Under the pieces are notes generated by a model that searched no databases, had not been told where the DNA came from, and saw only the letters and a program-made list of their open reading frames with translations. Below, piece after piece: positions 18,431-27,556 of a stretch of DNA of 64,000 nucleotides. The position numbers and the translations under genes were made by a program. Position 1 is the first letter of the stretch, and every line of letters begins with the position of its first letter. Source of the stretch: MGBC114844 sp910585855 (GTDB taxonomy: Bacteria > Bacillota > Clostridia > Lachnospirales > Lachnospiraceae); assembly GCA_965646165.1 (NCBI GenBank), contig CBFFYP010000009.1, positions 1 to 64,000 on the forward strand. The letters are read 5' to 3'.

Positions 18431-18472
18431 AAACAGTGCTTCTAATGAATTGTTAGAGGTACTGTTTTTTTG
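18431..18472 (+). terminator. Terminator of the pectate lyase gene
   Basis: AACAGTGCTTCTAA and TTAGAGGTACTGTT form a stem with two mismatches, followed by seven T. Confidence 0.85.
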
Positions 18473-18480
18473 ATTTGGTT

Positions 18481-19264
18481 GGAGGGGGACGGCTGAGGAC
18501 GCCAGATTCGAAAACGGTGGGCAGCCTGCTGTTCCGGTTTCCAAAAAGCAAGAAGTTCTAAGACTTCTGCCTTTTCCTTTTCCCAAGTCGGACAGACCGG
18601 GGCGCAATTCGCCCTCATTTCAGCCGAAACATAATTGGTGTAAGGAAGGATGTTATCAGTCGTAAGACATATCTCTTTCTTATTCTCCGGGCTAAACACG
18701 CCCCTTTTTTTTCACACCCTGCATGGAAGCAGGATGTGAAAAAAATCTTAGGTTTTCGAGCAGAAGTCCAAGAACTTCTAACTTTTTTTCAAAGTCACTG
18801 CAGGCTGCCCACCGGTTTTCGAATCTGGCTGTTTCTTGACCCCGGAACAAAAAAAGAATATTATTTAAACTTTGCTAAAAACTTGTTCTGTAAGAAAACA
18901 TCGTTTCTACCGTGATCCAACCAACAGCGAGAGGCAGTTTGCTCCTGTCCTTTGCCAGCGACTTCGGAGAACGGTTAGAAAGTCTTGGGCTTCTGCGGAA
19001 GCACCTAGAATTTTTTGCATATCCTGCTTCTATGCAGGGTATGCAAAAAAAGGGGCGTGTTTAGCCCGGAGGATAGGGAAGAGGGTGTTTTACGGTAGGT
19101 AAAATCTTTCCTTATATCTGGTTCGTTTCGGTTGTTATGAGGGCGAATTGCGCCCCGGTTCGGTTGGTTGGATGAACTGAAATCAGAAGCCGTAGACTTT
19201 CTTACCGTTTGGAGCGGAGCAGGCAAAAGACAGCAGCAAACCGCCTCTGGCGTCCGGTGAAAGA
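18481..19264 (+). repeat. Family A palindromic repeat, copy A4 (complete pair)
   Basis: Left module (minus sense) has type 2 arms: GATTCGAAAACGGTGGGCAG with its complement. Right module (plus sense) has type 1 arms and ends GGCGTCCGGTGAAAG. Arm types are thus swapped relative to A2. The linker between modules (about 18828-18930) contains CCCCGGAACAAAAAAAGAAT. It starts right after the pectate lyase terminator. Confidence 0.9.
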
Positions 19265-19313
19265 AACCCCTTTACAGCATTAAAAGTCTAATGAAAGATT
19301 TTTATAAGATAGA

Positions 19314-19373
19314 TTGACATTCTACCGTATTAGTCATATAATACAGTAAAGTGTATTATATGACTAATACGGT
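19314..19373 (+). promoter_or_regulatory. Consensus promoter embedded in a 22-bp inverted repeat
   Basis: TTGACA (19314-19319), a 17-bp spacer and TATAAT (19337-19342) form a perfect sigma-A promoter. A perfect 22-bp inverted repeat with a 6-nt centre overlaps it. The left arm is 19324-19345 (ACCGTATTAGTC...) and the right arm 19352-19373 (...GACTAATACGGT). The left arm covers the -10 box. The obvious candidate to bind it is the GntR regulator encoded next, as an autorepressor. Confidence 0.85.
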
Positions 19374-19434
19374 TTTGGTGAAAGGATAATAAAAATGGAA
19401 AAAAAGAAAAAGGCAGAATGTAGGTGAAAGAGGT

Positions 19435-19830
19435 ATGGTGTCATTTGAACAGTTAGTTTTTGATGAGAGTTCACCTATTTATATGCAGATTATTCGCTTT
19501 GTGAAGCAAAAGATTGCGGCTGGTGTTATTCAGGACAAAGAAGAGATGCCTTCTAGAAGGGTTCTTTCTGCTTTGCTTGGAGTGAATCCTAATACGATTC
19601 AAAAGGCTTATCGGATATTGGAAGAAGAAGGGATTCTTTGTTCTCATTCTGGAGTAAAAAGTTATATTGATTTAAATGCAGAAAAACGGGAAAGGATTTA
19701 TCAGGAGCTTTTAGAGAGTGATACGCTTGTTTGGATAAAGGCAATGAAGCGAATGGGAGTAACAAAACAGGAGGCAGCTCGGCTTTTTGAACGGGTTTGG
19801 GAGAAAGAGTATGGAGGGAAGGAAGAATGA
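19435..19830 (+). CDS. GntR-family regulator, YtrA subfamily
   Basis: A 131-residue repressor. The N-terminal winged helix (about 8-75) contains IYMQIIRFVKQKIAAG, PSRRVLSALLGVNPNTIQKA and YRILEEEGIL. The short all-helical C-terminal part (about 80-131) lacks an effector domain, which is the YtrA pattern seen in regulators of antibiotic-responsive ABC operons. The ATG is only about 3 nt from AGAGG, so the GTG that follows it (19438) may be the real start. The stop overlaps the next start (ATGA), so regulator and transporter are translationally coupled. The promoter palindrome upstream is its likely site. Confidence 0.9.
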   Translation: MVSFEQLVFDESSPIYMQIIRFVKQKIAAGVIQDKEEMPSRRVLSALLGVNPNTIQKAYRILEEEGILCSHSGVKSYIDLNAEKRERIYQELLESDTLVWIKAMKRMGVTKQEAARLFERVWEKEYGGKEE

Positions 19831-20534
19831 GGAAAGAGTTATCGGTACTTATGTTGGCGGCAAGAAGTTCGATTTATAAAATTTGTATGGTTTTATTGGG
19901 AATGGTTGTGTTGCAGATAGTTTTTTTAAGGAGAGGATGGCAGGGGGCAGTTTCTTTGGAGAGAATAATAGAAGTTAGTTATATAGAAAAGATTTTTTAT
20001 ATTGCATTTTTAGGTATTTATTTTATTTTGATATGGACGGAAAGCAAAAAGGGAAGCCAGTTTGAGTATACATTGCGAAGGCTTGGAATCAGCAGAAAAA
20101 GGGTATTTTTTCTTTGGGCAGGATATAATAGCTGTTGTTTATTTATCTTGTTTGCAGTGCAGATTTTTATATCAATTTGTATTGGCAGAGTGTATTTGGA
20201 GTGGGCAGATCCAATGGATCGCTCTGCTCAAAGTTTATTTTTGGCTTTTTGGAGAAATGATTTTTTGCATAGTTTGCTGCCGTTAGCAGAGGTAAGCAGG
20301 TGGATACGGAATGGATTGATGATTTTGGCTATGGGATTGGTAACGGCTTTTTTTGGAGGAGAAGAGTTGTGGAATCGAAAGATGCCTTTGGTCTGGATTG
20401 GAGTATTGTTTTTATTGGTATTTTCGGATTCAGCGGGGAGCTGGAGAAGCGATTTGATAAAAGGAGTTTTATTTTTAGGTATTATTCTTTTTATTTTGGC
20501 AGGTGTAATAAGAAGGGGTTGGTGTGAAGAATGA
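19827..20534 (+). CDS. ABC-2-like membrane protein of the YtrA operon
   Basis: A 235-residue polytopic membrane protein with about six hydrophobic segments (YKICMVLLGMVVLQIVF, IFYIAFLGIYFILI, LFILFAVQIFISICIG and others) separated by short charged loops. Start taken at the ATG that overlaps the regulator stop codon. By position it is a permease subunit for the ATPase encoded two genes later. Sequence similarity is not diagnostic, as usual for these operons. Confidence 0.7.
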   Translation: MRKELSVLMLAARSSIYKICMVLLGMVVLQIVFLRRGWQGAVSLERIIEVSYIEKIFYIAFLGIYFILIWTESKKGSQFEYTLRRLGISRKRVFFLWAGYNSCCLFILFAVQIFISICIGRVYLEWADPMDRSAQSLFLAFWRNDFLHSLLPLAEVSRWIRNGLMILAMGLVTAFFGGEELWNRKMPLVWIGVLFLLVFSDSAGSWRSDLIKGVLFLGIILFILAGVIRRGWCEE

Positions 20535-21046
20535 AGAAAAAAGGATCAACATTTTCGATTGAAATGTATTTTCCGATAGGATATGCTTATCAAGCGGAAA
20601 TTAATTTGCTGAAAATTTGGCTGATAGGAAGTATTATTTGCAGTTTTTCTTTTTTTTATCGTTATTATCAGGCTTATCGTATGCTCTATATTTATGATTC
20701 TTTTTTAAATCGATGGGTTTTAAGGGAGAATGTCTGGATTGAAAAATTTACTGTTTTATCGGATGGAATATTTCGAGGATTTTTTATAGGCTTTTTGCTT
20801 CTTGGGGTATTGGCGGTTTTTCACTATCGTTTTTATTATCAGGGCAGTAAAAGTATTTATCTGATGAAACGTTTGCCGGATCGATGGTTTTGCTTAAAGA
20901 GCTGTGTTGCTGTGCCTGTGGCAGCGGGGGGTCTTTTTTTGGGAGTTATGGCTTTTTTGTATTTTATATATTTTGTATTTTATATTTGGTTTACGCCAAA
21001 GGAGTGCCTTTATTTAGCAATGGAAGTCAGCGGTTTTTTTGGATAG
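20531..21046 (+). CDS. Membrane protein, second subunit of the YtrA-type ABC operon
   Basis: A 171-residue protein with about four hydrophobic segments (IWLIGSIICSFSFFYRYY, GFFIGFLLLGVLAVFHYRF, VPVAAGGLFLGVMAFLYF and FVFYIWF). It contains YYQGSKSIYLMKRLPDRW, a stretch seen in ABC-2 permease-like proteins of peptide or antibiotic export systems. It overlaps the previous gene by 4 bp (ATGA) and precedes the ATPase. The role as permease is inferred from the operon. Confidence 0.7.
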   Translation: MKKKGSTFSIEMYFPIGYAYQAEINLLKIWLIGSIICSFSFFYRYYQAYRMLYIYDSFLNRWVLRENVWIEKFTVLSDGIFRGFFIGFLLLGVLAVFHYRFYYQGSKSIYLMKRLPDRWFCLKSCVAVPVAAGGLFLGVMAFLYFIYFVFYIWFTPKECLYLAMEVSGFFG

Positions 21047-21058
21047 GAGGTGCGGTTT

Positions 21059-21799
21059 ATGCTGGAGATTCGGGAATTAAGTAAAAGGTATATAGGAAGA
21101 ACAGGAGAAAAACAGGCTTTAAGTCGGATTGATTTGACAATGACGCAGGGGGAAGTGATTGGACTTTTTGGAGAAAACGGTGCTGGAAAAACGACACTTT
21201 TGCAGTGTATTTTAGGATATCTTTCTTATCAGGGAACAGTGTTATTGGATGGAAAACCAATCGATCGATCCAATATTATAAGGTTGTCCTATGCAACTTG
21301 TGAACATTCTTTTTTTCCGAATCTGACAGCGGATTCTCATAGGGAATTTTATCAGATGCACTTTCAGACTTTTCGAAAAAGACGTTTTGAACAGTTGATG
21401 GAATTTTTTGAACTTCCCAAAAAGAAAGCATTAAAAACATTTTCTGCTGGGCAGAAAAATCAGTTTGAAGTTATTTTGGCTCTGTGTCAGGGAGCGGATT
21501 ATATTTTGATGGATGAGCCTTTTGCAGGAAATGATATTTTCAATCGGGAGGATTTTTATAAGGTTTTAATGGGAATATTAGAATCGGAAGAAACGGTAAT
21601 GATTGCAACGCATTTAATTGAAGAAGTGGAACATTTTTTAAGCCGGGCAGTGCTTCTTCGAAAGGGAGAGATAGCAGGGGATATCTCTGTTTTGGAATTA
21701 GAGGAACAGGGAGAATCTTTGACAGACTATATCAAACGAATTTATCAGTATCGGGCAAATCGGGTAGAAAAAGTATTGAGAGGGGCACAAGGGCGATGA
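21059..21799 (+). CDS. ABC transporter ATP-binding protein
   Basis: A 246-residue ATPase. Walker A is GENGAGKTT (about 38-46). The signature region is FSAGQKNQFEVILAL near 130, where SAGQ replaces the usual SGGQ. Walker B is YILMDEPFAG (about 150-160) and the switch His is in IATHLIEEVE. The ATG lies after AGGAGGTG. It powers the two membrane proteins encoded upstream. The YtrA-type control suggests a cell-envelope stress or antibiotic response, which is inference. It overlaps the next gene by 4 bp. Confidence 0.9.
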   Translation: MLEIRELSKRYIGRTGEKQALSRIDLTMTQGEVIGLFGENGAGKTTLLQCILGYLSYQGTVLLDGKPIDRSNIIRLSYATCEHSFFPNLTADSHREFYQMHFQTFRKRRFEQLMEFFELPKKKALKTFSAGQKNQFEVILALCQGADYILMDEPFAGNDIFNREDFYKVLMGILESEETVMIATHLIEEVEHFLSRAVLLRKGEIAGDISVLELEEQGESLTDYIKRIYQYRANRVEKVLRGAQGR

Positions 21800-22965
21800 A
21801 AAAGAGTTTGCTGGCAGCAGGGGTATTGTTGGGGTTGGCATGGGCAGTATTGTTTTGGGGAATTGGTTATGTCAATCAGGGAAAAGAGAAGGTAGAACTA
21901 AAGGAAACGGTTTTATACGGTGATTTAGCAGAGGCAAAAGGAATTACTCTTCAAATTGATTCTCAATGGAATCAGAAACTTTTTTGGAGTACAAAATATC
22001 AAATTGGAAGTTTGGCATCGCCGGAAACAAAATTTTGCTTTCAACAGACAGGGGAAAAGTTGGAAACAAATTTTTTAGCAGGATTAGAATGGACAGAGGA
22101 AAGGGAGATTGCGATTGATTTGCCGTTTGTACAATTTACATCTATAACAGGAAATAATTTATTAAAGGACGATGGAATCGAATTGCCTTATCGTTCTCTT
22201 TTTCAGGAGATAGCAAATCGGACTGCGGCAGGGGAATTTTATACAGAAGAGATTTATCTGGCAGATTATATTTCTTATTATACACTTCAGTTAGAAATAC
22301 AGAGCGATAAGATTTCTTCTACGCAGATACCAGAGGATGCACAGGAGAGGGTAAATCAACTGATACGGATTCCTGTTTTGCCGGATCAGAAAGGGAAAGT
22401 TTCTATTCGAAAAAATCAAAATGGAGAAGTAACAGAAATTTGTTATGAAAATATTGAAGGAGGTATATCCATCTATACAAGCGGGTGGATATCCGATGCT
22501 AGCTGTTATTTTTCTTTTGTTTGCTATGACAGTAAAGGAGAACTTCTAGACAGAGAATTTTTAGAAACGGAGTATGGGATCTATTGTCTTCCATTTCATT
22601 GGGAAGAAACAGGACAAGAACAGTTATATTCAGAAAATTATGCAGCTATGGAATATGAAAAAATGACATGTATTTGTCCACTAAAAGCAGAAGAAGGCTG
22701 GATTGTTGCAAATGAGGAAGAAGAGATCATATTTGTTTGTTACGAAAAAAGAGAGAAATTGATGCTTACTGCAATAAAAAAAGATTTTAGAGAAATTGTA
22801 CAGCAGACGATTTATTGGATTGTTAACACAGGAGATCAGTTTCAAAGTTTGGAACAGCAAGGAAAACACCTTTTTATTATGATGAAAAGCGGAAAATTTT
22901 GTTTTTTGGTAAAGGATGCGCAAGGAAAGTATCAGAAAAAACAGAAGGCGATTTGGAGCAGATAG
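21796..22965 (+). CDS. Membrane-anchored accessory protein of the ABC operon, 3' end frameshifted
   Basis: A 389-residue protein with one N-terminal membrane anchor (about 5-25) and a large extracytoplasmic beta-rich domain. It is the last gene of the operon (ATGA overlap). The current frame ends ...KKQKAIWSR. Shifting frame at the run of A in CAGAAAAAACAG gives KTEGDLEQIEDKWEREI, which fits the preceding sequence better. So the present C-terminus is probably an artefact of a frameshift, and the original protein continued into the sequence at 22966-23230. The family is unknown. Confidence 0.65.
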   Translation: MKKSLLAAGVLLGLAWAVLFWGIGYVNQGKEKVELKETVLYGDLAEAKGITLQIDSQWNQKLFWSTKYQIGSLASPETKFCFQQTGEKLETNFLAGLEWTEEREIAIDLPFVQFTSITGNNLLKDDGIELPYRSLFQEIANRTAAGEFYTEEIYLADYISYYTLQLEIQSDKISSTQIPEDAQERVNQLIRIPVLPDQKGKVSIRKNQNGEVTEICYENIEGGISIYTSGWISDASCYFSFVCYDSKGELLDREFLETEYGIYCLPFHWEETGQEQLYSENYAAMEYEKMTCICPLKAEEGWIVANEEEEIIFVCYEKREKLMLTAIKKDFREIVQQTIYWIVNTGDQFQSLEQQGKHLFIMMKSGKFCFLVKDAQGKYQKKQKAIWSR

Positions 22966-23230
22966 AAGATAAATGGGAACGAGAAATTTGATTCGGCGTC
23001 ATGCTTTTCAGTGGGATGGAGAGAGGCTTATTGTTGCTGGATTTTTATATGGAAGAAATAGCGTTTTATATTATGGTATTTCGGGAGGAAGGTATGGTAT
23101 TTTTGGGATTTTATCAACATAGCGGTGATTTAGACTTGGAGGTTTGGATGGGAAAAGTGTGCAACTGCAGCCGATTGATAAACGATTTGCAGATGCAGTA
23201 GAAAAGAAAATTTTTCTTAACAGATGCTGA
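22966..23230 (+). pseudogene. Decayed 3' portion of the ABC-operon accessory gene
   Basis: Plausible protein can be read only by changing frames: RRHAFQWDGERLIVAGFLYG and SVLYYGISGGRYGIFG in one frame, then GLDGKSVQLQPIDKRFADAV in another, ending at a TGA near 23229. At least three frame changes are needed to join this with the upstream gene. The strings look like real coding sequence (balanced composition, beta-strand pattern), unlike the overlapping frames. Confidence 0.55.
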
Positions 23231-23246
23231 GTTATGTTTTTTTGGA

Positions 23247-23413
23247 GAGGACGCCAAAAGTGAAGGGAATTCTATTCCGAGCCCGCTCTCGCTTAGCATT
23301 TCTTATTTCCTTATAGCGGACATATTAAGACGCTAAAACACAGCAACACAACGTCTAAGTGCCAACGGAAATGATGACCCTGCATAGAACTTCTTCGGCT
23401 TTTGGCGTCCTCT
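23247..23413 (-). repeat. Family B palindromic repeat, copy B3
   Basis: This is the only family B copy that shows both ends as GAGGACGCC and GGCGTCCTCTC. The outer 12 bp pair well, but the middle of the arms (GAAGGGAATTCTAT against ATAGAACTTCTTC) has several mismatches. The core carries small insertions (TTTCTTATTTCCTTATAG). It is an aging copy. Confidence 0.8.
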
Positions 23414-23565
23414 CTTATGGATTGTGGGGTTGGAATATATTGGAAGAATTGGAAAAGAAAAGTGAAAAAAATAGAAAAAAAGAAATTTTTGTTTGATATT
23501 TCTGAAAAAAGCGTATGCTGTATATAGAATATAGGAATCGTGATTGCAGAGTATTGGAGGGCGCT

Positions 23566-25690
23566 ATGAAGAACAAAAAAATAAGTCTACGAATAAAGTA
23601 TTAGACAAAAATGCTGAAAATTTCAAAAGAGAAAAAAAGAAGAAGGAAAAATCGGATAATGGGCGTTCGAAATGGCTTTTATTCAGTATTCGCAATAAGA
23701 TTTTTATTTGTTTATTGTACCGATTTTTTTTATGATTGTGGTAGGGATTTTTGCTTATAAAAAAGCAGCACAAGGGTTAAGTGATAAGTATAAAGAATCG
23801 ACATTGCAGACAATTCGAATGGCGACACAATATTTGGATATGAGTGATACTTATATCGAAGCAGAAGGAACAAAGTATGCGTTTAATTCGAATATAATCG
23901 TATTTTATGGATTATTTGAGAATGATCCGCTTGGGAAGATGAATGTTATGACGAATATTCGATCCGATATTTTATGTCTCAGACAGCAAATACATTTATT
24001 AGTCAAATACATATTATTACAAAGAAGAACTGACAATGTTTTCTACAAGAAATAGTTCTCTAAAAGGAATTTTTAGTGATTATCTTGCAGAGATGAGTAC
24101 AGATGGCAGGACGTTGCAAAATGGGTAGATTTGCATCCTTTTCTGGATAAATATTTAAGTTGCGGCAGAAATTATATTATTTCTTTTCAAATGACAGGAC
24201 AGTCAATAATTGTATTGTGGTAATTGATATGAAAGCCTCTGCTATACAGAATTTTCTAAGTAATTGAATTTAGGAAGGGAAGTATTGTAGGATTGGTAAC
24301 AGAAAATGGAGAGAGTTGATTTGCGAAAATTTCGAGGAAGAAGGACCAGCCGGATTATAGCGGAGAGCCAGTATTTTATGGACAAAATTTTATACTATGA
24401 ATTTCGGCGAAGGGCAAGAGAAAGCGGAGTGACAGATGTAGTATATAATGGAGAAGAATGTTTATTTTTCTATAGCAGAAGTGGAAAGGATTATACAACA
24501 GTCTGTGGTTTAGTGCCGCTGCAGACAGTGACTTCTCAGGCAGAAGAGATTCGTATGCTGACGATAAAATGGTACTTCTTGCCTGTGTGATTGCAGTAAC
24601 AATTGGTGTAGTGATTTCAATTGGAATACAGAAAAATATGCGTCATATGTCCTATCGATGGAGAAGTAGCAAAAGGAAACTTAACTGTTCAAGTGGAAGC
24701 ACAAGGCAGAGATGAATTTCGAGAACTGGCAGCTTCTGCAACGAATATGATTAAAAATAATAAAAAACTGGTGCAGAAAGTCAATTATGCAACAGGACAG
24801 TTAGAAGTTTCGGCTGGAGAGGTAAGGGATGTTTCGGAAGAAATTAGTGGGTATTCGATGAATATTACACAGGCAATTGACGGATCAATGAAGGAATGTC
24901 AAAACAGTCGAACATGCGCAGGAATGTGTAGAACGGACGAATTTATTGTCGGAAGAAATGCAGGAAGTAAGCAAAGTAGTTGAAGAAGTAGAGCAGCTTG
25001 TAAAAGAAACAGAAGAGATGATTAGCGTGGTATGGATTGTACAGAATTTAGGAGAGCGTGCGCAGGAAACAACCAAATTACAAGACGGTAGGAGAGAGTA
25101 TTGAAATTTTGCGCAAAGAGTCAGAAACAATCAATCAGTTTGTTGGAATGATTACAGATATTTCGGAAGAAACGAATCTATTGTCTTTAAATGCCTCGAT
25201 TGAAGCCGCTCGTGCCGGAGATGCAGGACGTGGCTTTGCAGTGGTAGCAGAAGAAATTCGTAAGTTTGGCGGATGATTCATCAAAGGCAGCACAGGAGAT
25301 TAGCAGCAATGTAGTACAGATTCGAACACAGACCATAAATAGTGTAGAGAGTGCAAAGCAGGCAGAATCAATGGTAGCATTACAGACACAGGCAGTAGAA
25401 GAAGTAGTTGGAGTATTCCAAGATATGGGAATTCGTATGAATCAGTTGGTAGATGGACTAAAGGGTATTGTAGACAGTACACAAAAAGCAGATCAGGAGC
25501 AAAGCGATACTTTTGGCTGCTGTACAGAATATTTCGGATATTATCGAGAAACCGCTAATAGTGCTGAAGTAGTGCAGGATGTAGTTGGAAAAACTGCTTG
25601 AAAAAAGTAGAGAATTTAAATCAAACTGCCGGAGTACTTGGAGAAAATATGGAAGAGTTAAAGACAGAGATTTCTGTTTTTAAACGGAAT
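23566..25690 (+). pseudogene. Methyl-accepting chemotaxis protein pseudogene
   Basis: Pieces of a chemoreceptor in changing frames. MKNKKISLRIK (start, with a TTGGAGGG ribosome site) is followed by a TM piece FMIVVGIFAYKKAAQGLSDK. Next are sensor fragments, then VQVEAQGRDEFRELAASATN (HAMP-proximal). The signalling tip is ISEETNLLSLNASIEAARAG, GRGFAVVAEEIRKF then, in another frame, ADDSSKAAQEISSNVVQIRT. At least seven frame changes are needed over 2.1 kb, so the gene is dead rather than the victim of a single sequencing error. A terminator follows. Confidence 0.9.
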
Positions 25691-25701
25691 AGATACAGAA
25701 A

Positions 25702-25741
25702 GAAGGACGATTGTATTAGTTTGTATAATCGTTCTTTTTTT
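25702..25741 (+). terminator. Terminator after the chemoreceptor pseudogene
   Basis: GGACGATTGTAT and TATAATCGTTC pair imperfectly, followed by seven T. It still looks functional although the gene is broken. Confidence 0.75.
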
Positions 25742-25792
25742 GTATTTTTCATTTGGCTTTTGGAGATAGGATAGAATGATACCAGAAGGGGG

Positions 25793-26397
25793 TGGCTTTC
25801 ACCGGACGCAAGAGGCGGTTTGCTCCTGTCCTTTGCCTGCTCCGCTCCAAACGGTAAGAAAGTCTAGGCTTCTGATTTATGTTCATCCAACCAGACGAAC
25901 CGGGGCGCAATTCGCCTCACTACAGGCGAAACATAATTGATGTAAGGAAGGATTTTACCAGCCCAAAAACCATCTCTTCCCTATCCTCCGGGCTAAACAC
26001 GCCCCTTTTTTTGCATACCCTGCATAGAAGCAGGATATGCAAAAAATTCTAGATAGTTCCACAGAAGCCCAAGACTTTCTAACCGTTCTCCGAAGTCGCT
26101 GGCAAAGGACAGGAGCAAACCGCCTCTCGCTGTTGTTGAATAGCAGTAGAAGTTATATTTTATTATAGAACAAGTCTTCCGCAAAGTTTAGACACGATTC
26201 TTTTTTTGTTCCGGAGTCAGGAAACAGCTAGATTCGAAAACGATGGGCAGCCTGTAGTGACTTTGGAAAAAAGTTAGAAGTTCTTGGACTTCTGCTCGCT
26301 GTCTGGTTGGATGAAGGAAAAGGCAGAAGTCTTAGAACTTCTTGCTTTTTGGAAACCGGAACGGCAGGCTGCCCATCGTTTTCGAATCTGGCGTCCT
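25793..26397 (+). repeat. Family A palindromic repeat, copy A5 (right core deleted)
   Basis: The left module (type 1, minus sense) is complete. The right module (type 2) keeps both arms (GATTCGAAAACGATGGGCAG and its complement) and the inner stem AGAAGTTCTTGGACTTCTG. The hairpin and the whole GGGGCG/CGCCCC core are missing; TTCTGCTCG joins directly to CTGTCTGGTTGG. Despite this loss the arms still match each other, including a shared C-to-T type change (CGATGGGC/GCCCATCG). Confidence 0.85.
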
Positions 26398-26491
26398 TAT
26401 AAGAAAAAAATTTCAAAAGTTGTAAATTAGTGTAAAAGGATATAGAAAAGAATCAATTCGAGGATCTTGAGAAAAACTATCAATAGGATAC

Positions 26492-26545
26492 TTGACGAAT
26501 GACGGAATATTAGATATTATAAACATAAGTTAGATTATACTAACT
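26492..26545 (+). promoter_or_regulatory. Promoter and palindromic operator candidate of the DUF3793-DUF2325 operon
   Basis: TTGACG (26492-26497), 17 bp, TATTAT (26515-26520). Just downstream AGTTAG-ATTATA-CTAACT (26528-26545) is an inverted repeat placed where a repressor would block transcription. GTTAG/CTAAC half-sites recall DtxR-family metal-repressor operators, but the spacing differs, so the regulator is not assigned. Confidence 0.55.
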
Positions 26546-26558
26546 AGAAGGGAGTCTT

Positions 26559-27173
26559 ATGAGGGAAGAAGTATTTGAACTTGTAAAGGGATTGGATTTA
26601 AAAGATATTGAAACACAGCTTGCTATGCAGTGTGCCCCCGTAATTATGGGATTAAAGATTTCTAATTTGCTTATTATTCCAAATGAAAATACAGATAAAG
26701 TGAGAAAGATTTTGGAGGGTTCGAATCTTTCAAGCCGGATTCTTTTTGTGCAGAAGGAAAAAACGATTCTTTTGGTGTATCGGGAAGATTGTTTGATAAA
26801 GTATCTTTCACAGAATAAAATAAAGGAATTGCTTTGGCAGCTTGGTTATAGAGAGTTTGAATTAGAGAAATTGCTTTCTGTTTTTAGTGGGCGTTATATC
26901 CGTTACTGCAGATATGGAGGAAATTTTCCTCATGAGATGGGAGTATTGTTAGGTTATCCGATTGAGGATGTGATAGGATTTATGGAAAATGAAGGGAAAA
27001 ATTTTTTATATACGGGGTATTGGAAAGTTTATGCAAATATAGGAGAAAAAATACATTTGTTTCAGGAATTTGAATCGGCAAAAGAAACGTTGATTCAGTT
27101 GGTTGCTATGGGAGTTAGTATAATGGAAGTGATTCAAAAAGAGGGAAAAGAGAGGTATCAAAAGAAGCAATGA
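26559..27173 (+). CDS. DUF3793 family protein
   Basis: A 204-residue soluble protein of the DUF3793 family, which is widespread in Clostridia and often found beside iron or redox genes. Recognisable parts are LAMQCAPVIMGLKISNL (about 23-39), SRILFVQKEKTILLVYR, LSVFSGRYIRYCRYGGNFPHEMGVLLGYPIEDVIGFMEN and YTGYWKVY. Its ribosome site is AGAAGGGAG. Its stop overlaps the start of the DUF2325 gene (ATGA), so the two are coexpressed. Biochemical function unknown. Confidence 0.85.
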   Translation: MREEVFELVKGLDLKDIETQLAMQCAPVIMGLKISNLLIIPNENTDKVRKILEGSNLSSRILFVQKEKTILLVYREDCLIKYLSQNKIKELLWQLGYREFELEKLLSVFSGRYIRYCRYGGNFPHEMGVLLGYPIEDVIGFMENEGKNFLYTGYWKVYANIGEKIHLFQEFESAKETLIQLVAMGVSIMEVIQKEGKERYQKKQ

Positions 27174-27454
27174 GTGTGGTAATTATTGGAGGGCATGACA
27201 GAATGGTCTGTCAGTATAAGAAAATTTGTAAGGCATATCGCTGTAAAGCAAAAGTATTTACACAAATGAGCAGTAATCTTCGGGAGCAGATAGGAAAGCC
27301 GGATTTGGTTGTTTTATTTACCAATACGGTTTCTCATAAGATGGTAAAATGTGCGGTAGCAGAAGCACAGAAAGCGAATATCAATATTGTGCGGTGTCAT
27401 ACAAGCAGTCAAACGGCATTGGGAGAGATTTTAGAAAAAACTTATTTAAAATAA
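27170..27454 (+). CDS. DUF2325 family protein
   Basis: A 94-residue small alpha/beta protein of the DUF2325 family: VVIIGGHDRMVCQYKKIC at the start, a Rossmann-like first strand and helix, then LVVLFTNTVSHKMVKCAVAE and NIVRCHTSSQTALGEIL. It starts inside the stop codon of the DUF3793 gene. The pairing of the two families is common. A palindrome in the promoter suggests control by a small-effector or metal repressor. Function unknown. Confidence 0.85.
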   Translation: MSVVIIGGHDRMVCQYKKICKAYRCKAKVFTQMSSNLREQIGKPDLVVLFTNTVSHKMVKCAVAEAQKANINIVRCHTSSQTALGEILEKTYLK

Positions 27455-27480
27455 GAAATAAAAAATAAAAAGGGATAGAA

Positions 27481-27522
27481 AAACAGACAGGGTAAAAAGA
27501 TTTGATACTCTGTCTGTTTTTT
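27481..27522. terminator. Bidirectional terminator between DUF2325 and cotJC
   Basis: AAACAGACAGGGT and ACTCTGTCTGTTT form a stem with one G-T pair, with T-rich sequence after it and A-rich sequence before it, between two convergent genes. Confidence 0.85.
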
Positions 27523-27556
27523 ATGCATAATTATTTTTCTTTTTTGGTTTGTTCGA

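Noticed and set aside
23001..23201. A 66-codon frame after the ABC operon as a new gene
   Set aside because: No ribosome site; the other frames of the same DNA give better protein that continues the preceding gene.
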